In this document: one piece after another, positions 26,479 to 33,801 of the stretch
Numbering within the stretch: the first letter of the stretch is position 1
How the letters are laid out: the number at the start of each line of letters is the position of its first letter
Source: Flavobacterium sp.
GTDB lineage: Bacteria; Bacteroidota; Bacteroidia; Flavobacteriales; Flavobacteriaceae
Length of the DNA: 64,000 nt
Assembly: GCF_027484705.1 (NCBI RefSeq)
Contig: NZ_JAIXSL010000022.1
Coordinates: forward strand, 1 to 64,000
Reading direction: 5' to 3'
Notes under the pieces: model-generated
The model's database searches: none
What the model was told of the DNA's origin: nothing
What the model saw: the letters and a program-made list of their open reading frames with translations, nothing else
Made by a program: the position numbers and the translations under genes

Positions 26479-26934
26479 ATGATGACCATCCGACCTATTG
26501 CCACTGTAGCGTTTTTTTTAATAATGAATAGCATGGTTACCAGTTGTTCAAAAGATGACAAAACCGTTTCACCAGGACTTAACGCAGCACAAGTCAAAAC
26601 GATTATCATTGTCGACACTTGGAAAGTTTCACATTATGATGAGGCAGGAATCGACCATACTTCGGATTTTTCAGGATATGCTTTTACTTTTAATACCGAT
26701 AAAACGCTCGTAGGTACGGATTCTTCTGCAACCAAAAATGGAACCTGGGATGCTACAGCGGAAAGCGGTTTGGTCAAAATCCCTATTGATTTTACACCTA
26801 CTGAAACCACCGGTCCGTTCGAATCGATCAGCGATGACTGGTTCGTAATGACAGCGTCCAATACTGAAATAACACTCAAGCATACGAGTGGCGATGACGG
26901 AAGTATTGATCTATTAACCTTTGAGAAAATTTAG
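26479..26934 (+). CDS. Small lipocalin-like lipoprotein, paralog of the preceding C-terminal domain
   Basis: 151 residues. Lipoprotein signal with Cys23 (TSCS). The mature part repeats the pattern of the upstream protein's last 100 residues: (D/G)TW.VS.Y, F.GY.FTF, NGTW, SDDW.V and L.H.SG. It is 36 bp downstream, ends at a strong terminator, and is probably co-transcribed. This looks like a tandem duplication in which one copy stayed fused to a larger lipoprotein. Function unknown. Confidence 0.72.
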   Translation: MMTIRPIATVAFFLIMNSMVTSCSKDDKTVSPGLNAAQVKTIIIVDTWKVSHYDEAGIDHTSDFSGYAFTFNTDKTLVGTDSSATKNGTWDATAESGLVKIPIDFTPTETTGPFESISDDWFVMTASNTEITLKHTSGDDGSIDLLTFEKI

Positions 26935-26964
26935 TTAGTTAAAAACATAAGCTTACTGTTTTAT

Positions 26965-26988
26965 CCAGCCGTTTAGGCTGGTTTTTTT
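26965..26988 (+). terminator. Rho-independent terminator after lipoprotein pair
   Basis: CCAGCC (26965-26970), loop GTTTA, GGCTGG (26976-26981), then seven T's. Confidence 0.92.
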
Positions 26989-27039
26989 GTGCCTGTTTTA
27001 AAAGACATTATAGAATTAGAGCCTTTTTAGGAGGTAGTT

Positions 27040-27204
27040 TTATTTTAAAATCAGGAAGTATAATAGTATCCAAACCGCCACAAAAAATAATCCGGGATAA
27101 ATAATCTGCGTTAGATTGGCTCTCAAATTCTTCTTGATAAAAGCCAAATACAGGACGTATAAAATAAATAGCGCAGTAAATACAATCGGTAAAAAAAGCC
27201 TCAT
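27040..27204 (-). CDS. 54-residue two-helix membrane protein
   Basis: Found by translating the gap. ATG at 27204, stop TAA at 27042-27040. The product has two hydrophobic segments (FLPIVFTALFILYVLYLAF and, after KKNLRANLTQIIYP, GLFFVAVWILLYFLILK) joined by a basic loop, which fits a small inner-membrane hairpin protein. A matching TTTG...TACATTTG promoter lies just upstream, which argues for a real gene. It is transcribed separately from the neighbouring operon. No family recognised. Confidence 0.65.
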   Translation of the reverse strand: MRLFLPIVFTALFILYVLYLAFIKKNLRANLTQIIYPGLFFVAVWILLYFLILK

Positions 27205-27234
27205 AATGATTGTTTTAAGAATTGATTATTGGCT

Positions 27235-27262
27235 CAAATGTAATATTTAATTAGTGACCAAA
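27235..27262 (-). promoter_or_regulatory. Promoter of the 54-residue membrane protein
   Basis: Minus strand TTTG (27262-27259), 16 nt, TACATTTG (27242-27235), 30 nt before the ATG. Spacing is at the short end of the Flavobacterium range. Confidence 0.55.
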
Positions 27263-27320
27263 TGAGGTTTGAAATAATTTCAAGGGAAACATCCTTGCGA
27301 AAGAGATCAAAACAGACCTA

Positions 27321-27363
27321 AAAAATGAAGGCCGCACCGGAGCGAATCCTAAGTACGGCCATC
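27321..27363 (-). terminator. Probable terminator of the ankyrin-DOMON-YceI operon
   Basis: Minus strand GGCCG (27361-27357) pairs with CGGCC (27335-27331), followed by TTCATTTTTT. It lies 22-64 nt after the yceI-like stop. Confidence 0.6.
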
Positions 27364-27384
27364 AAACAACTAAACAAACAATCA

Positions 27385-27930
27385 TCATTTTCCTTCCAAC
27401 TCAAAATCGAGATCGACTTTGATGTTTTCCGCAAATTTCTCTTTGACGAGGCTTGGGATTTCAATGGCGTAATCTTTACATTTTACGCTGAAATGACTTT
27501 CAGCCACTACTTTTCCTGCCTTTTCGATTAAAGAGATTTTAGTTTTAATTTTTTTAGTCACACCATGAATGGTCAAATCGCCTTCCAAATCATACGAAGT
27601 TTTGGTTCCGCTTAATTTCGATGCTTCAAAATTGACAATCTTACCTTTAAAGGTGGCTTTAGGGAATTTAGAGGATTCCATATAGTTTTCATTGAAATGT
27701 TCTTCCATCAGCGGAGATTTGAATTTAAACGATTTGATCAGTGCTAGCGCTACAAAGTCTCCGGTCGTCTCATCAAAGATGCATGAAGCGCCGTTATTGG
27801 TTCCTGCAATTTCTACAAGATCAGGCATCGAGGCATCAAATTTAATCGCACCGGAACGCGTCATCATTTTTTGTGACATCATGGCTTCTCCGGCCAATAA
27901 CGACAATACAACAATCAGTAATCTTTTCAT
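27385..27930 (-). CDS. YceI-family periplasmic protein
   Basis: 181 residues from the ATG at 27930; the frame is open further upstream but crosses into the cytochrome gene. Signal peptide about 1-19. The YceI lipocalin-like barrel pattern is present: GAIKFDASMPDLVEI, FKFKSPLMEEHFNENYMESSKF, ATFKGKI, YDLEGDLTIHGVTKKI and EIPSLVKEKFAENIKVDLDFEL. YceI proteins bind isoprenoids such as quinones in the periplasm. Last gene of a tight six-gene operon (13 bp after the cytochrome gene). Confidence 0.88.
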   Translation of the reverse strand: MKRLLIVVLSLLAGEAMMSQKMMTRSGAIKFDASMPDLVEIAGTNNGASCIFDETTGDFVALALIKSFKFKSPLMEEHFNENYMESSKFPKATFKGKIVNFEASKLSGTKTSYDLEGDLTIHGVTKKIKTKISLIEKAGKVVAESHFSVKCKDYAIEIPSLVKEKFAENIKVDLDFELEGK

Positions 27931-27943
27931 CTTTTTATTTTTT

Positions 27944-28294
27944 TTATTGTTCAACGAATCCTTGGGCTGCCCAATTTTGTATAATGTCGATTCTGGCTTT
28001 TGGCATTTTTCCTTCAGTCGGCATAATCGATCCGCAACTGCCATCAATTTTGCATAACAAGCTTCCGTTCTCGCAAGCGTCTTTTACCATAGCATAATCT
28101 TGCAGGTAAGGCTCTTGACCGTAATCCGGATTGTGGCAAGAATTGCATTTGCTTTCCATAATGCCTTTCACATTGGCATTGTAGGTCGGAAATTCAACCA
28201 CGCCGGCTACTTCTTCGTAAGTGTTAGATTCGCACGAAACCAGCATCGCTCCAATAATAGCGGCCAATAAAAGGGTTATTTTTAGTGTCTTCAT
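27944..28294 (-). CDS. Mono-heme cytochrome c-like lipoprotein
   Basis: 116 residues. Lipoprotein signal with Cys21 (LVSC), so membrane-tethered on the periplasmic side. One heme c motif CNSCH (50-54); candidate axial Met91 or Met97 (SIMPTEGKMP) in the place usual for class I cytochrome c; Cys74, Cys81 and Cys87 are extra. It presumably carries electrons in the envelope. It lies 2 bp after the DUF5777-like gene and 13 bp before yceI. Confidence 0.82.
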   Translation of the reverse strand: MKTLKITLLLAAIIGAMLVSCESNTYEEVAGVVEFPTYNANVKGIMESKCNSCHNPDYGQEPYLQDYAMVKDACENGSLLCKIDGSCGSIMPTEGKMPKARIDIIQNWAAQGFVEQ

Positions 28295-28296
28295 AA

Positions 28297-29169
28297 TTAA
28301 AATACTCTATACATATTAAATCCGAAATAGAGGCTTCCGCCGTTCCATTTTCCTGTGGCATTGGTAAAATACGCAACGTCATTCATGGCTTGTGAATTCG
28401 AGAAAACCAATTGGAATACGTGTCCGCCGGTTTCAATGTCAAATCCTGCGGTGAGCGGATTGTGGTAAGTTTCCTTTTCCGGTTCGCTGAGTCGATAGGC
28501 ATATTCGAGGTTGAAACTGATTCTTTTAGACAGTTTGCATCTTCCGCCAGCGGCAATCAGCATTTGGTCTTTCTTTTCAGTTCCGGGTTGCGCATCGTAT
28601 AAGTTTTTGTGCACCAGAATAGGATTGATCTCAAACGAAACCGATTCATTGAACTTTCTGGAAATCAACAACTGTGAGGTGTAAGCCAGACGGTTATTGG
28701 CTTTGAATTCCGGAAACTCTTCTTTGTCGAATTTAGAGGAATTGATATCCATCGAGTTGTAACCGACAATCGTCAAAGGAAAGCCATCGATTTTTTGGCT
28801 CACCAGCATATATTTGGCTGACAATTCAAAAGTTTTATTAAATGTGTGACGAGAAGCTCCTAGTGATAACCAATTGGCTACACCGTAAATCCCACCAATT
28901 CTGGTCAGCGCATTGTCTAATCCGAAGAAATTATTAATTCCTTCTTTAAGATCGCCGAAACGGTGCGACACCAGAAAATACCATTCTCCTTTGATCGGAA
29001 GTTTTGTAGATTGCATGCTGCAAACCTGCAAACCTTTGAAGGCGGCCATTTCTATTTGTTTTTCTTTCGGTTTGATAGAATCAAGCTGATTCAATAAATC
29101 TTCTTGCGCTGTCATTTCTCCGGCGAGGAAAAAGACAAAAAGCAAAGATAAGAGGCGGTTCAGATTCAT
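28297..29169 (-). CDS. DUF5777-like outer-membrane beta-barrel protein
   Basis: 290 residues from the ATG at 29169; an upstream ATG at 29196 would overlap the previous gene. Signal peptide about 1-22. The mature protein shows alternating beta strands with aromatic ends (WLSLGASRHTFNKTFELSAKYM, SFEINPILVHKN, SFNLEYAYRLS) and ends in Phe (YFGFNMYRVF), as barrel proteins do. It resembles the DUF5777 family often found with cytochrome c and YceI genes in Bacteroidota (recalled, not searched). It may form the outer-membrane component of the redox-like operon. Confidence 0.65.
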   Translation of the reverse strand: MNLNRLLSLLFVFFLAGEMTAQEDLLNQLDSIKPKEKQIEMAAFKGLQVCSMQSTKLPIKGEWYFLVSHRFGDLKEGINNFFGLDNALTRIGGIYGVANWLSLGASRHTFNKTFELSAKYMLVSQKIDGFPLTIVGYNSMDINSSKFDKEEFPEFKANNRLAYTSQLLISRKFNESVSFEINPILVHKNLYDAQPGTEKKDQMLIAAGGRCKLSKRISFNLEYAYRLSEPEKETYHNPLTAGFDIETGGHVFQLVFSNSQAMNDVAYFTNATGKWNGGSLYFGFNMYRVF

Positions 29170-29180
29170 GTTTTTTAGGG

Positions 29181-29567
29181 TTATATTGGAAAGCATTGGT
29201 CAAGTTTTATTTCCTGCAAGATGTCATCAAAACCAACTACTCTTCCTTTTAAAGTTACAGTTTGGTTGACTTTTATACCATTGTCAGGGTTTTTTAAAGT
29301 GCATACAATACTATCGTCAATGATGACTTCGTTGGCTTTTTTGTGCGTGACGATTCCTTTTACGGCTACTGCCTTTTCAAGATATTTCGTGTTGGCTAAA
29401 GCGGTATTGGTTGTAAACTCGGCTGCGATGGCTTGGGAAGTTACCGTAAATTGAGGTGCTTCTTCAGACAAATCTCTTCCGCCGCCATGCATCACATAAT
29501 TGTAGCCTGCAACACCTATTGCGATTACCAGCAAAAGTAACAGGGTAATAACTCTTGACTTTTTCAT
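29181..29567 (-). CDS. OB-fold (tRNA_anti-like) envelope protein
   Basis: 128 residues. One N-terminal membrane helix or uncleaved signal (VITLLLLLVIAIGVAGYNYVM). Residues about 45-128 follow the tRNA_anti-like OB-fold pattern: AAEFTTNTALANTKYLEKAVAVKG, VTHKK, VIIDDSIVCTL, NQTVTLKGRVVGFDDILQEIKLDQC. OB-folds of this kind sit outside the cytoplasm and do not imply tRNA binding. Fourth gene from the operon end, 11-12 bp from its neighbours. Confidence 0.65.
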   Translation of the reverse strand: MKKSRVITLLLLLVIAIGVAGYNYVMHGGGRDLSEEAPQFTVTSQAIAAEFTTNTALANTKYLEKAVAVKGIVTHKKANEVIIDDSIVCTLKNPDNGIKVNQTVTLKGRVVGFDDILQEIKLDQCFPI

Positions 29568-29579
29568 TGTTATTGGATA

Positions 29580-30353
29580 TTAGTTGATTACGACTTTCTT
29601 CACAATCTGATCGGTATCATTGGACAATTCCATGAAATAGATACCGCGATTCAATGCCGTAAGATCGACGGTGTTGTTTTGATCCGTGATTTCGGTATTG
29701 ATTTCTTTCAACAGTTTGGCATTGATATCAAAAACACGAACCTTATTGATGGTTACCATATTGTTTTTCGAGATATTGAAAATACCATTCGACGGATTAG
29801 GATAAATGGCGATATCTTGCAACGTTGCGAAGTTTTCTGTTCCAAGTACTGCAGCAAAAGTGAGTGTTTTGGTTCCGAAAGTCGAGTGTTGGCTTGTAAA
29901 ACTGGTTGATGGCCCGATACCCCAAACAATGTTCAATGATGTTATACTATAGGCAAACGTATAATCTTTAGCGTCGCCGGTGCTGAAAGGTCTTGTGAAT
30001 ACAACTGTGCGAGTGGTTCCCGTTACAGTATTGCTTACCAATGTCAGATTATTAGTCGCGTCAGTGGTTGCGGCTACGTGACCATTTGAAGTGAAATATT
30101 GGTCTAACAGGGCAGTTCCGAACGTCCAGACATCTTTATTGGTGGCCATTGTTGAAGTGCTCAATCCAACAGCAAACCATTTTGTTGATGGTCCAACCAT
30201 AGTAACAGTGACTAACGAAGTAGCTGAATCGAGATTGATTTTGACTTTCATACCACCCATAGTGGTCAAAGCCGTTTCTTTTTGTTGCGCATTGGCGAAT
30301 TGCAGTAGCGCCAAGCATAGCATCAGTAGGTAAGTTTTTTTCATTGTTTTCAT
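29580..30353 (-). CDS. DOMON-domain secreted protein with T9SS type A tail
   Basis: 257 residues; a second ATG nine bases downstream is an equally good start. Signal peptide about 1-22 (FANAQ). Residues about 30-165 fit a DOMON-like beta-sandwich (KVKINLDSATSLVTVTMVGPSTKWFAVGLS, DVWTF, YTFAYSITSLNIVWGIG). DOMON domains bind heme or sugars, and a conserved Met and His would decide which. Residues about 178-257 (IAIYPNPSNGIFNIS ... GIYFMEL) are a T9SS type A sorting domain, so it is exported to the surface. Second gene of the operon. Confidence 0.75.
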   Translation of the reverse strand: MKTMKKTYLLMLCLALLQFANAQQKETALTTMGGMKVKINLDSATSLVTVTMVGPSTKWFAVGLSTSTMATNKDVWTFGTALLDQYFTSNGHVAATTDATNNLTLVSNTVTGTTRTVVFTRPFSTGDAKDYTFAYSITSLNIVWGIGPSTSFTSQHSTFGTKTLTFAAVLGTENFATLQDIAIYPNPSNGIFNISKNNMVTINKVRVFDINAKLLKEINTEITDQNNTVDLTALNRGIYFMELSNDTDQIVKKVVIN

Positions 30354-30383
30354 TTTTAGGTTTATTTGTAAATAATAATTAGG

Positions 30384-30905
30384 TTATTGTTTGTCTAGTA
30401 GAATGATGAGCTCAGTATTTTTATTGAAATTCGCATAATCCAGAGCGGTTCTGGCATCTGCGTCTTTGGCATTTTTGTCGGCACCGGCCTTCAGCAACAA
30501 TTTGACGATGTCGGTTTTATTAAAAAAAGTGGCGTAGATTAAGGCTGTTTTTCCTGTATTGTCTGCTTGGTTTAAATCGGCTTTGACAGCGATGAGTTTT
30601 TCTATGATGGAAACATTTCCAGACATCACTGCTGCCATTAATGCGGTTCCCATTCCGGAATTGTAATTCAAATTTTTGGTTTTATCGGCCAGAAATAAAG
30701 CCACTTCGGTATTGCCACGATAAGAAGCGAGAATCAAAGGGCTCGATTTTCTGTCATCCACACTATCAATCAGTTTAGGGTCTTTTTTGTAGAGTTCCTG
30801 AACTTCCTGTAGGTTGCCTTTTCTCGCTACATCAAAAATATTTTTGACTTGGGCGTTAGCGAGAAAAGCAAAGAGCAAAAAGGTGAAAGTCAAAATTCGT
30901 TTCAT
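30384..30905 (-). CDS. Exported ankyrin-repeat protein
   Basis: 173 residues. Signal peptide about 1-18 (FLANAQ), then four ankyrin repeats (SSPLILASYRGNTEVALFLAD, GTALMAAVMSGNVSIIEKLI, GKTALIYATFFNKTDIVKLLL, ARTALDYANFNKNTELIILL). Likely a periplasmic protein-protein scaffold. Periplasmic ankyrin proteins are known to support redox enzymes such as catalases (AnkB-type, family knowledge). First gene of the six-gene operon, 21 nt behind a candidate ECF promoter. Confidence 0.85.
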   Translation of the reverse strand: MKRILTFTFLLFAFLANAQVKNIFDVARKGNLQEVQELYKKDPKLIDSVDDRKSSPLILASYRGNTEVALFLADKTKNLNYNSGMGTALMAAVMSGNVSIIEKLIAVKADLNQADNTGKTALIYATFFNKTDIVKLLLKAGADKNAKDADARTALDYANFNKNTELIILLDKQ

Positions 30906-30925
30906 CGGATTTTTATATTTGGTAA

Positions 30926-30954
30926 TGAAACAGACAGATGAAATTAAACCCTAC
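30926..30954 (-). promoter_or_regulatory. Putative ECF promoter c (ankyrin-DOMON-cytochrome-YceI operon)
   Basis: Minus strand: GTAGGG (30954-30949), 15 nt, CTGTTTCA (30933-30926), 20 nt before the ankyrin ATG. It matches the sites at 24766-24794 and 25363-25391 in both boxes and in spacing. Confidence 0.7.
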
Positions 30955-31051
30955 CTGAATAAAAAAAAGAAAAACACCAAATGGGCAAAATGAAGTTAAT
31001 GTCTTGAAAACACGCGTGATAGTAAAATAACCTTAAGCGAAATTTAAGAAT

Positions 31052-31231
31052 CTACTTTGTCTGGTAATCGTGTACGGCATTTGATCTTGGAACCTTACCC
31101 GTTCCGTTGGTTGCGCCATTGGTGCCCGTATTGTCGGCGGCACTTCCTTTCATTCTGTTGCCTCCACAGGATAATAAGACTGAGGTCATCATCAACATTA
31201 CAATCATTTTCAGTTTTTGGGAAGTTTTCAT
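31052..31231 (-). CDS. 59-residue lipoprotein
   Basis: Found by translating the gap. ATG at 31231, TAG at 31054-31052. A basic start (MKTSQKLK), a hydrophobic stretch (MIVMLMMTSVLL) and lipobox LLSC|GG (Cys22), then a low-complexity Gly/Asn/Thr tail ending VPRSNAVHDYQTK. Typical of tiny envelope lipoproteins. It lies 97 bp upstream of the candidate ECF promoter of the ankyrin operon on the same strand. It has no clear promoter of its own. Function unknown. Confidence 0.6.
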   Translation of the reverse strand: MKTSQKLKMIVMLMMTSVLLSCGGNRMKGSAADNTGTNGATNGTGKVPRSNAVHDYQTK

Positions 31232-31347
31232 TTTATCTCATTTAAGTTGTAGTAAATGTAGACAGCACTGAGCCGTATCGTGCTATAGTTTTCTGTTTCA
31301 ATCTTGTAAAATTTACGCTAAACGCATCAAACTTTGAGGCCTGCCGG

Positions 31348-31380
31348 TTTTGAACCATAAGTAGTTTTATGCTATATTTG
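31348..31380 (+). promoter_or_regulatory. Bacteroidota promoter of ffh
   Basis: TTTTG (31348-31352), 20 nt, TATATTTG (31373-31380), 23 nt before the ffh ATG. A full consensus match. Confidence 0.78.
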
Positions 31381-31403
31381 CAACTTCAAAAACAGCTGAT
31401 ATT

Positions 31404-32741
31404 ATGTTCGATAATTTAAGTGACAAACTCGATAAAGCATTCCACATCCTCAAAGGACACGGAAAAATCACCGAAGTCAATGTAGCCGAAACCCTAAAAG
31501 AAGTGCGTCGCGCCTTACTTGATGCCGATGTCAACTTTAAGATCGCCAAGGAATTCACGACCAAAGTCAAAGAAAAAGCCATAGGTCAAAACGTATTGAC
31601 GACTTTGCAACCGGGCCAGCTTTTGGTCAAATTGGTCAAAGACGAACTTACGGAACTCATGGGCGGCGAAGTGTCAGGCGTGAATCTTTCAGGAAACCCG
31701 ACCGTAATTTTGATGTCAGGTTTGCAAGGTTCGGGTAAAACGACTTTCTCCGGAAAACTCGCGAATTTCCTTAAAACCAAAAAGAACAAAAAGCCATTAT
31801 TGGTAGCGTGTGATGTCTATCGACCAGCTGCGATCAACCAGTTGCATGTCGTCGGAGATCAAATCGGCGTGGAAGTGTATTCCGAATTGGGTAACAACAA
31901 TCCCGTCGAAATCGCCCAGAATGCCATCAAATACGCAAAAGAAAAAGGCTATAACGTAGTCATCGTCGATACCGCCGGTCGTTTGGCCGTCGATGAGGAA
32001 ATGATGATTGAAATCGCCAATGTCCATCAAGCCATCCAGCCACAGGAAACTTTATTTGTGGTCGATGCGATGACCGGACAAGATGCGGTGAATACTGCCA
32101 AAGCCTTCAACGACCGACTCAATTTTGACGGTGTCATCTTAACCAAATTAGATGGTGATACGCGCGGTGGAGCAGCCATCTCCATCAAATCCGTAGTCAA
32201 CAAACCGATTAAGTTCGTCGGAACCGGAGAAAAAATGGAAGCCATCGACGTGTTCTATCCCGAACGTATGGCCGAAAGAATCCTCGGAATGGGCGACGTC
32301 GTTTCTTTAGTCGAAAGAGCACAGGAACAATTCAACGAAGAAGAAGCGCGCAAGCTCCAAAAGAAAATCGCCAAGAACGAATTCGGCTTTGATGATTTCC
32401 TCATACAAATCCAGCAAGTCAAAAAAATGGGGAACATGAAAGACTTAGTCGGCATGATTCCTGGCGCTTCCAAAGCGATGAAAGACGTCGAGATCGAAGA
32501 CGACGCCTTCAAACATATCGAAGCCATCATCTATTCGATGACGCCGAAAGAAAGAAGCAAACCGGCCATGATCGATATGAAAAGAAAAACCCGCATCGCC
32601 AAAGGTTCGGGCAGAAAATTAGAAGAAGTCAACCAACTCATGAAGCAGTTCGACCAAATGAGCAAAATGATGAAGATGATGCAAGGGCCGGGCGGCAAAC
32701 AAATGATGAAAATGATGGGCGGCATGAAAGGCATGCCCTAA
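31404..32741 (+). CDS. ffh: Signal recognition particle protein Ffh
   Basis: 445 residues. N domain (1-90), GTPase G domain with P-loop GLQGSGKTT (106-114), DVYRPAA, DTAGR and TKLDGD motifs, then a methionine-rich M domain (about 330-445, QMSKMMKMMQGPGGKQMMKM cut by Gly) that binds 4.5S RNA and signal peptides. It targets membrane proteins to the Sec translocon together with FtsY. Single gene with its own promoter and terminator. Confidence 0.97.
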   Translation: MFDNLSDKLDKAFHILKGHGKITEVNVAETLKEVRRALLDADVNFKIAKEFTTKVKEKAIGQNVLTTLQPGQLLVKLVKDELTELMGGEVSGVNLSGNPTVILMSGLQGSGKTTFSGKLANFLKTKKNKKPLLVACDVYRPAAINQLHVVGDQIGVEVYSELGNNNPVEIAQNAIKYAKEKGYNVVIVDTAGRLAVDEEMMIEIANVHQAIQPQETLFVVDAMTGQDAVNTAKAFNDRLNFDGVILTKLDGDTRGGAAISIKSVVNKPIKFVGTGEKMEAIDVFYPERMAERILGMGDVVSLVERAQEQFNEEEARKLQKKIAKNEFGFDDFLIQIQQVKKMGNMKDLVGMIPGASKAMKDVEIEDDAFKHIEAIIYSMTPKERSKPAMIDMKRKTRIAKGSGRKLEEVNQLMKQFDQMSKMMKMMQGPGGKQMMKMMGGMKGMP

Positions 32742-32746
32742 ACAAT

Positions 32747-32774
32747 AAAGACGTGGTGATTCACGTCTTTTTTT
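32747..32774 (+). terminator. Rho-independent terminator of ffh
   Basis: AAAGACGTG (32747-32755) pairs with CACGTCTTT (32762-32770), then T's. Confidence 0.9.
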
Positions 32775-32780
32775 ATGAGA

Positions 32781-32857
32781 AGCTGATCCGGCTATCCGTT
32801 GCAATCTTTTGTGCCGAACACCGTCACAAAAGGATTTCCGCTACTATCCGGGCTAAT
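32781..32857 (+). repeat. Dispersed hairpin element, copy 1
   Basis: Conserved left flank (GGCTATCCGTT) and right flank (GGATTTCCGCTACTATCCGGGCTA) surround a hairpin CTTTTGTG...CACAAAAG with CCGAACACCG in the loop. It lies between the ffh terminator and folD. One of six copies in the window. Confidence 0.8.
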
Positions 32858-32907
32858 GCAACCGATTACAAATCCAAAATCAGTAAACAACCACTAACTA
32901 CCAAACC

Positions 32908-33795
32908 ATGCAACTACTAGACGGAAAAAAAATCTCGGAACAAATCAAAGACGAAATCACGGCGGAAGTCAACGCGATGAAAGCCAAAGGCGAAAAAGTA
33001 CCGCACCTTGCCGCGGTCATTGTCGGTAACGATGGCGCGAGCCTGACGTATGTCGGAAGCAAAGTCAAAGCGTGCGAACGTGTCGGTTTTGAATCGAAAT
33101 TGGTGAAGATGCCGAGCACGACTTCCGAAACCGAACTGCTCAAAAAAATCAAACAGCTCAACGAAGACGACAACATCGATGGTTTTATCGTACAGTTGCC
33201 GTTGCCAGAACAAATCGATACGCAAAAAGTCATTATGGCGATTCATCCAAGCAAGGATGTCGATGGTTTTCACCCAGAAAATTTCGGAAAAATGGCTTTG
33301 GATATGACGACGTTCATTCCCGCGACACCTTTCGGAATCCTAGAATTGCTCGAAAGATATAACGTTGAAACCAAAGGAAAACACACCGTGGTTATCGGAA
33401 GAAGCCACATCGTCGGTCGCCCGATGAGCATACTAATGGGACGCAAAGGATTTCCGGGGAATTCGACTGTGACTTTAACTCACAGTTACACCAAAAATAT
33501 TGCACAAATCACCACGCAAGCCGATATCATCATCACAGCGCTTGGCGTTCCGAATTATCTCAAAGCCGAAATGGTCAAAGATGGCGCGGTCGTCATTGAC
33601 GTGGGCATCACGCGCGTCGAAGACAAAACCACTGAAAAAGGCTACCGCATCACCGGCGACGTAGATTTTGACATGGTCAGTAAAAAAGCTTCTTACATCA
33701 CGCCGGTTCCGGGCGGAGTGGGGCCGATGACCATTGCGATGTTGCTCAAAAATACCTTGTTGGCCAGAGAGCAACGAAAATTTTTGAATAAATAA
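32908..33795 (+). CDS. folD: Bifunctional methylenetetrahydrofolate dehydrogenase/cyclohydrolase FolD
   Basis: 295 residues. It interconverts 5,10-methylene-THF, methenyl-THF and 10-formyl-THF with NADP(H) for purine, fMet and one-carbon supply. Visible motifs: substrate loop TYVGSKVKACERVG (catalytic Lys), DGFIVQLPLPEQID, HPSKDVDGFHPEN, the NADP-binding VVIGRSHIVGRPMS and the C-terminal TPVPGGVGPMT. Length and motifs are complete. Apparently monocistronic, converging with rluF. Confidence 0.96.
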   Translation: MQLLDGKKISEQIKDEITAEVNAMKAKGEKVPHLAAVIVGNDGASLTYVGSKVKACERVGFESKLVKMPSTTSETELLKKIKQLNEDDNIDGFIVQLPLPEQIDTQKVIMAIHPSKDVDGFHPENFGKMALDMTTFIPATPFGILELLERYNVETKGKHTVVIGRSHIVGRPMSILMGRKGFPGNSTVTLTHSYTKNIAQITTQADIIITALGVPNYLKAEMVKDGAVVIDVGITRVEDKTTEKGYRITGDVDFDMVSKKASYITPVPGGVGPMTIAMLLKNTLLAREQRKFLNK

Positions 33796-33801
33796 ACGGG
33801 A

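Noticed and set aside
29181..29567. tRNA-binding role for the OB-fold protein
   Set aside because: It has an N-terminal membrane or export helix and sits in an operon of exported proteins, so it should not meet tRNA.
31404..32780. 4.5S SRP RNA near ffh
   Set aside because: I looked in the flanking gaps for a GC-rich hairpin RNA with a conserved tetraloop and saw none.
32781..32857. Dispersed elements as simple rho-independent terminators
   Set aside because: The hairpins lack a following T run, and copy 1 lies after a separate proper ffh terminator.
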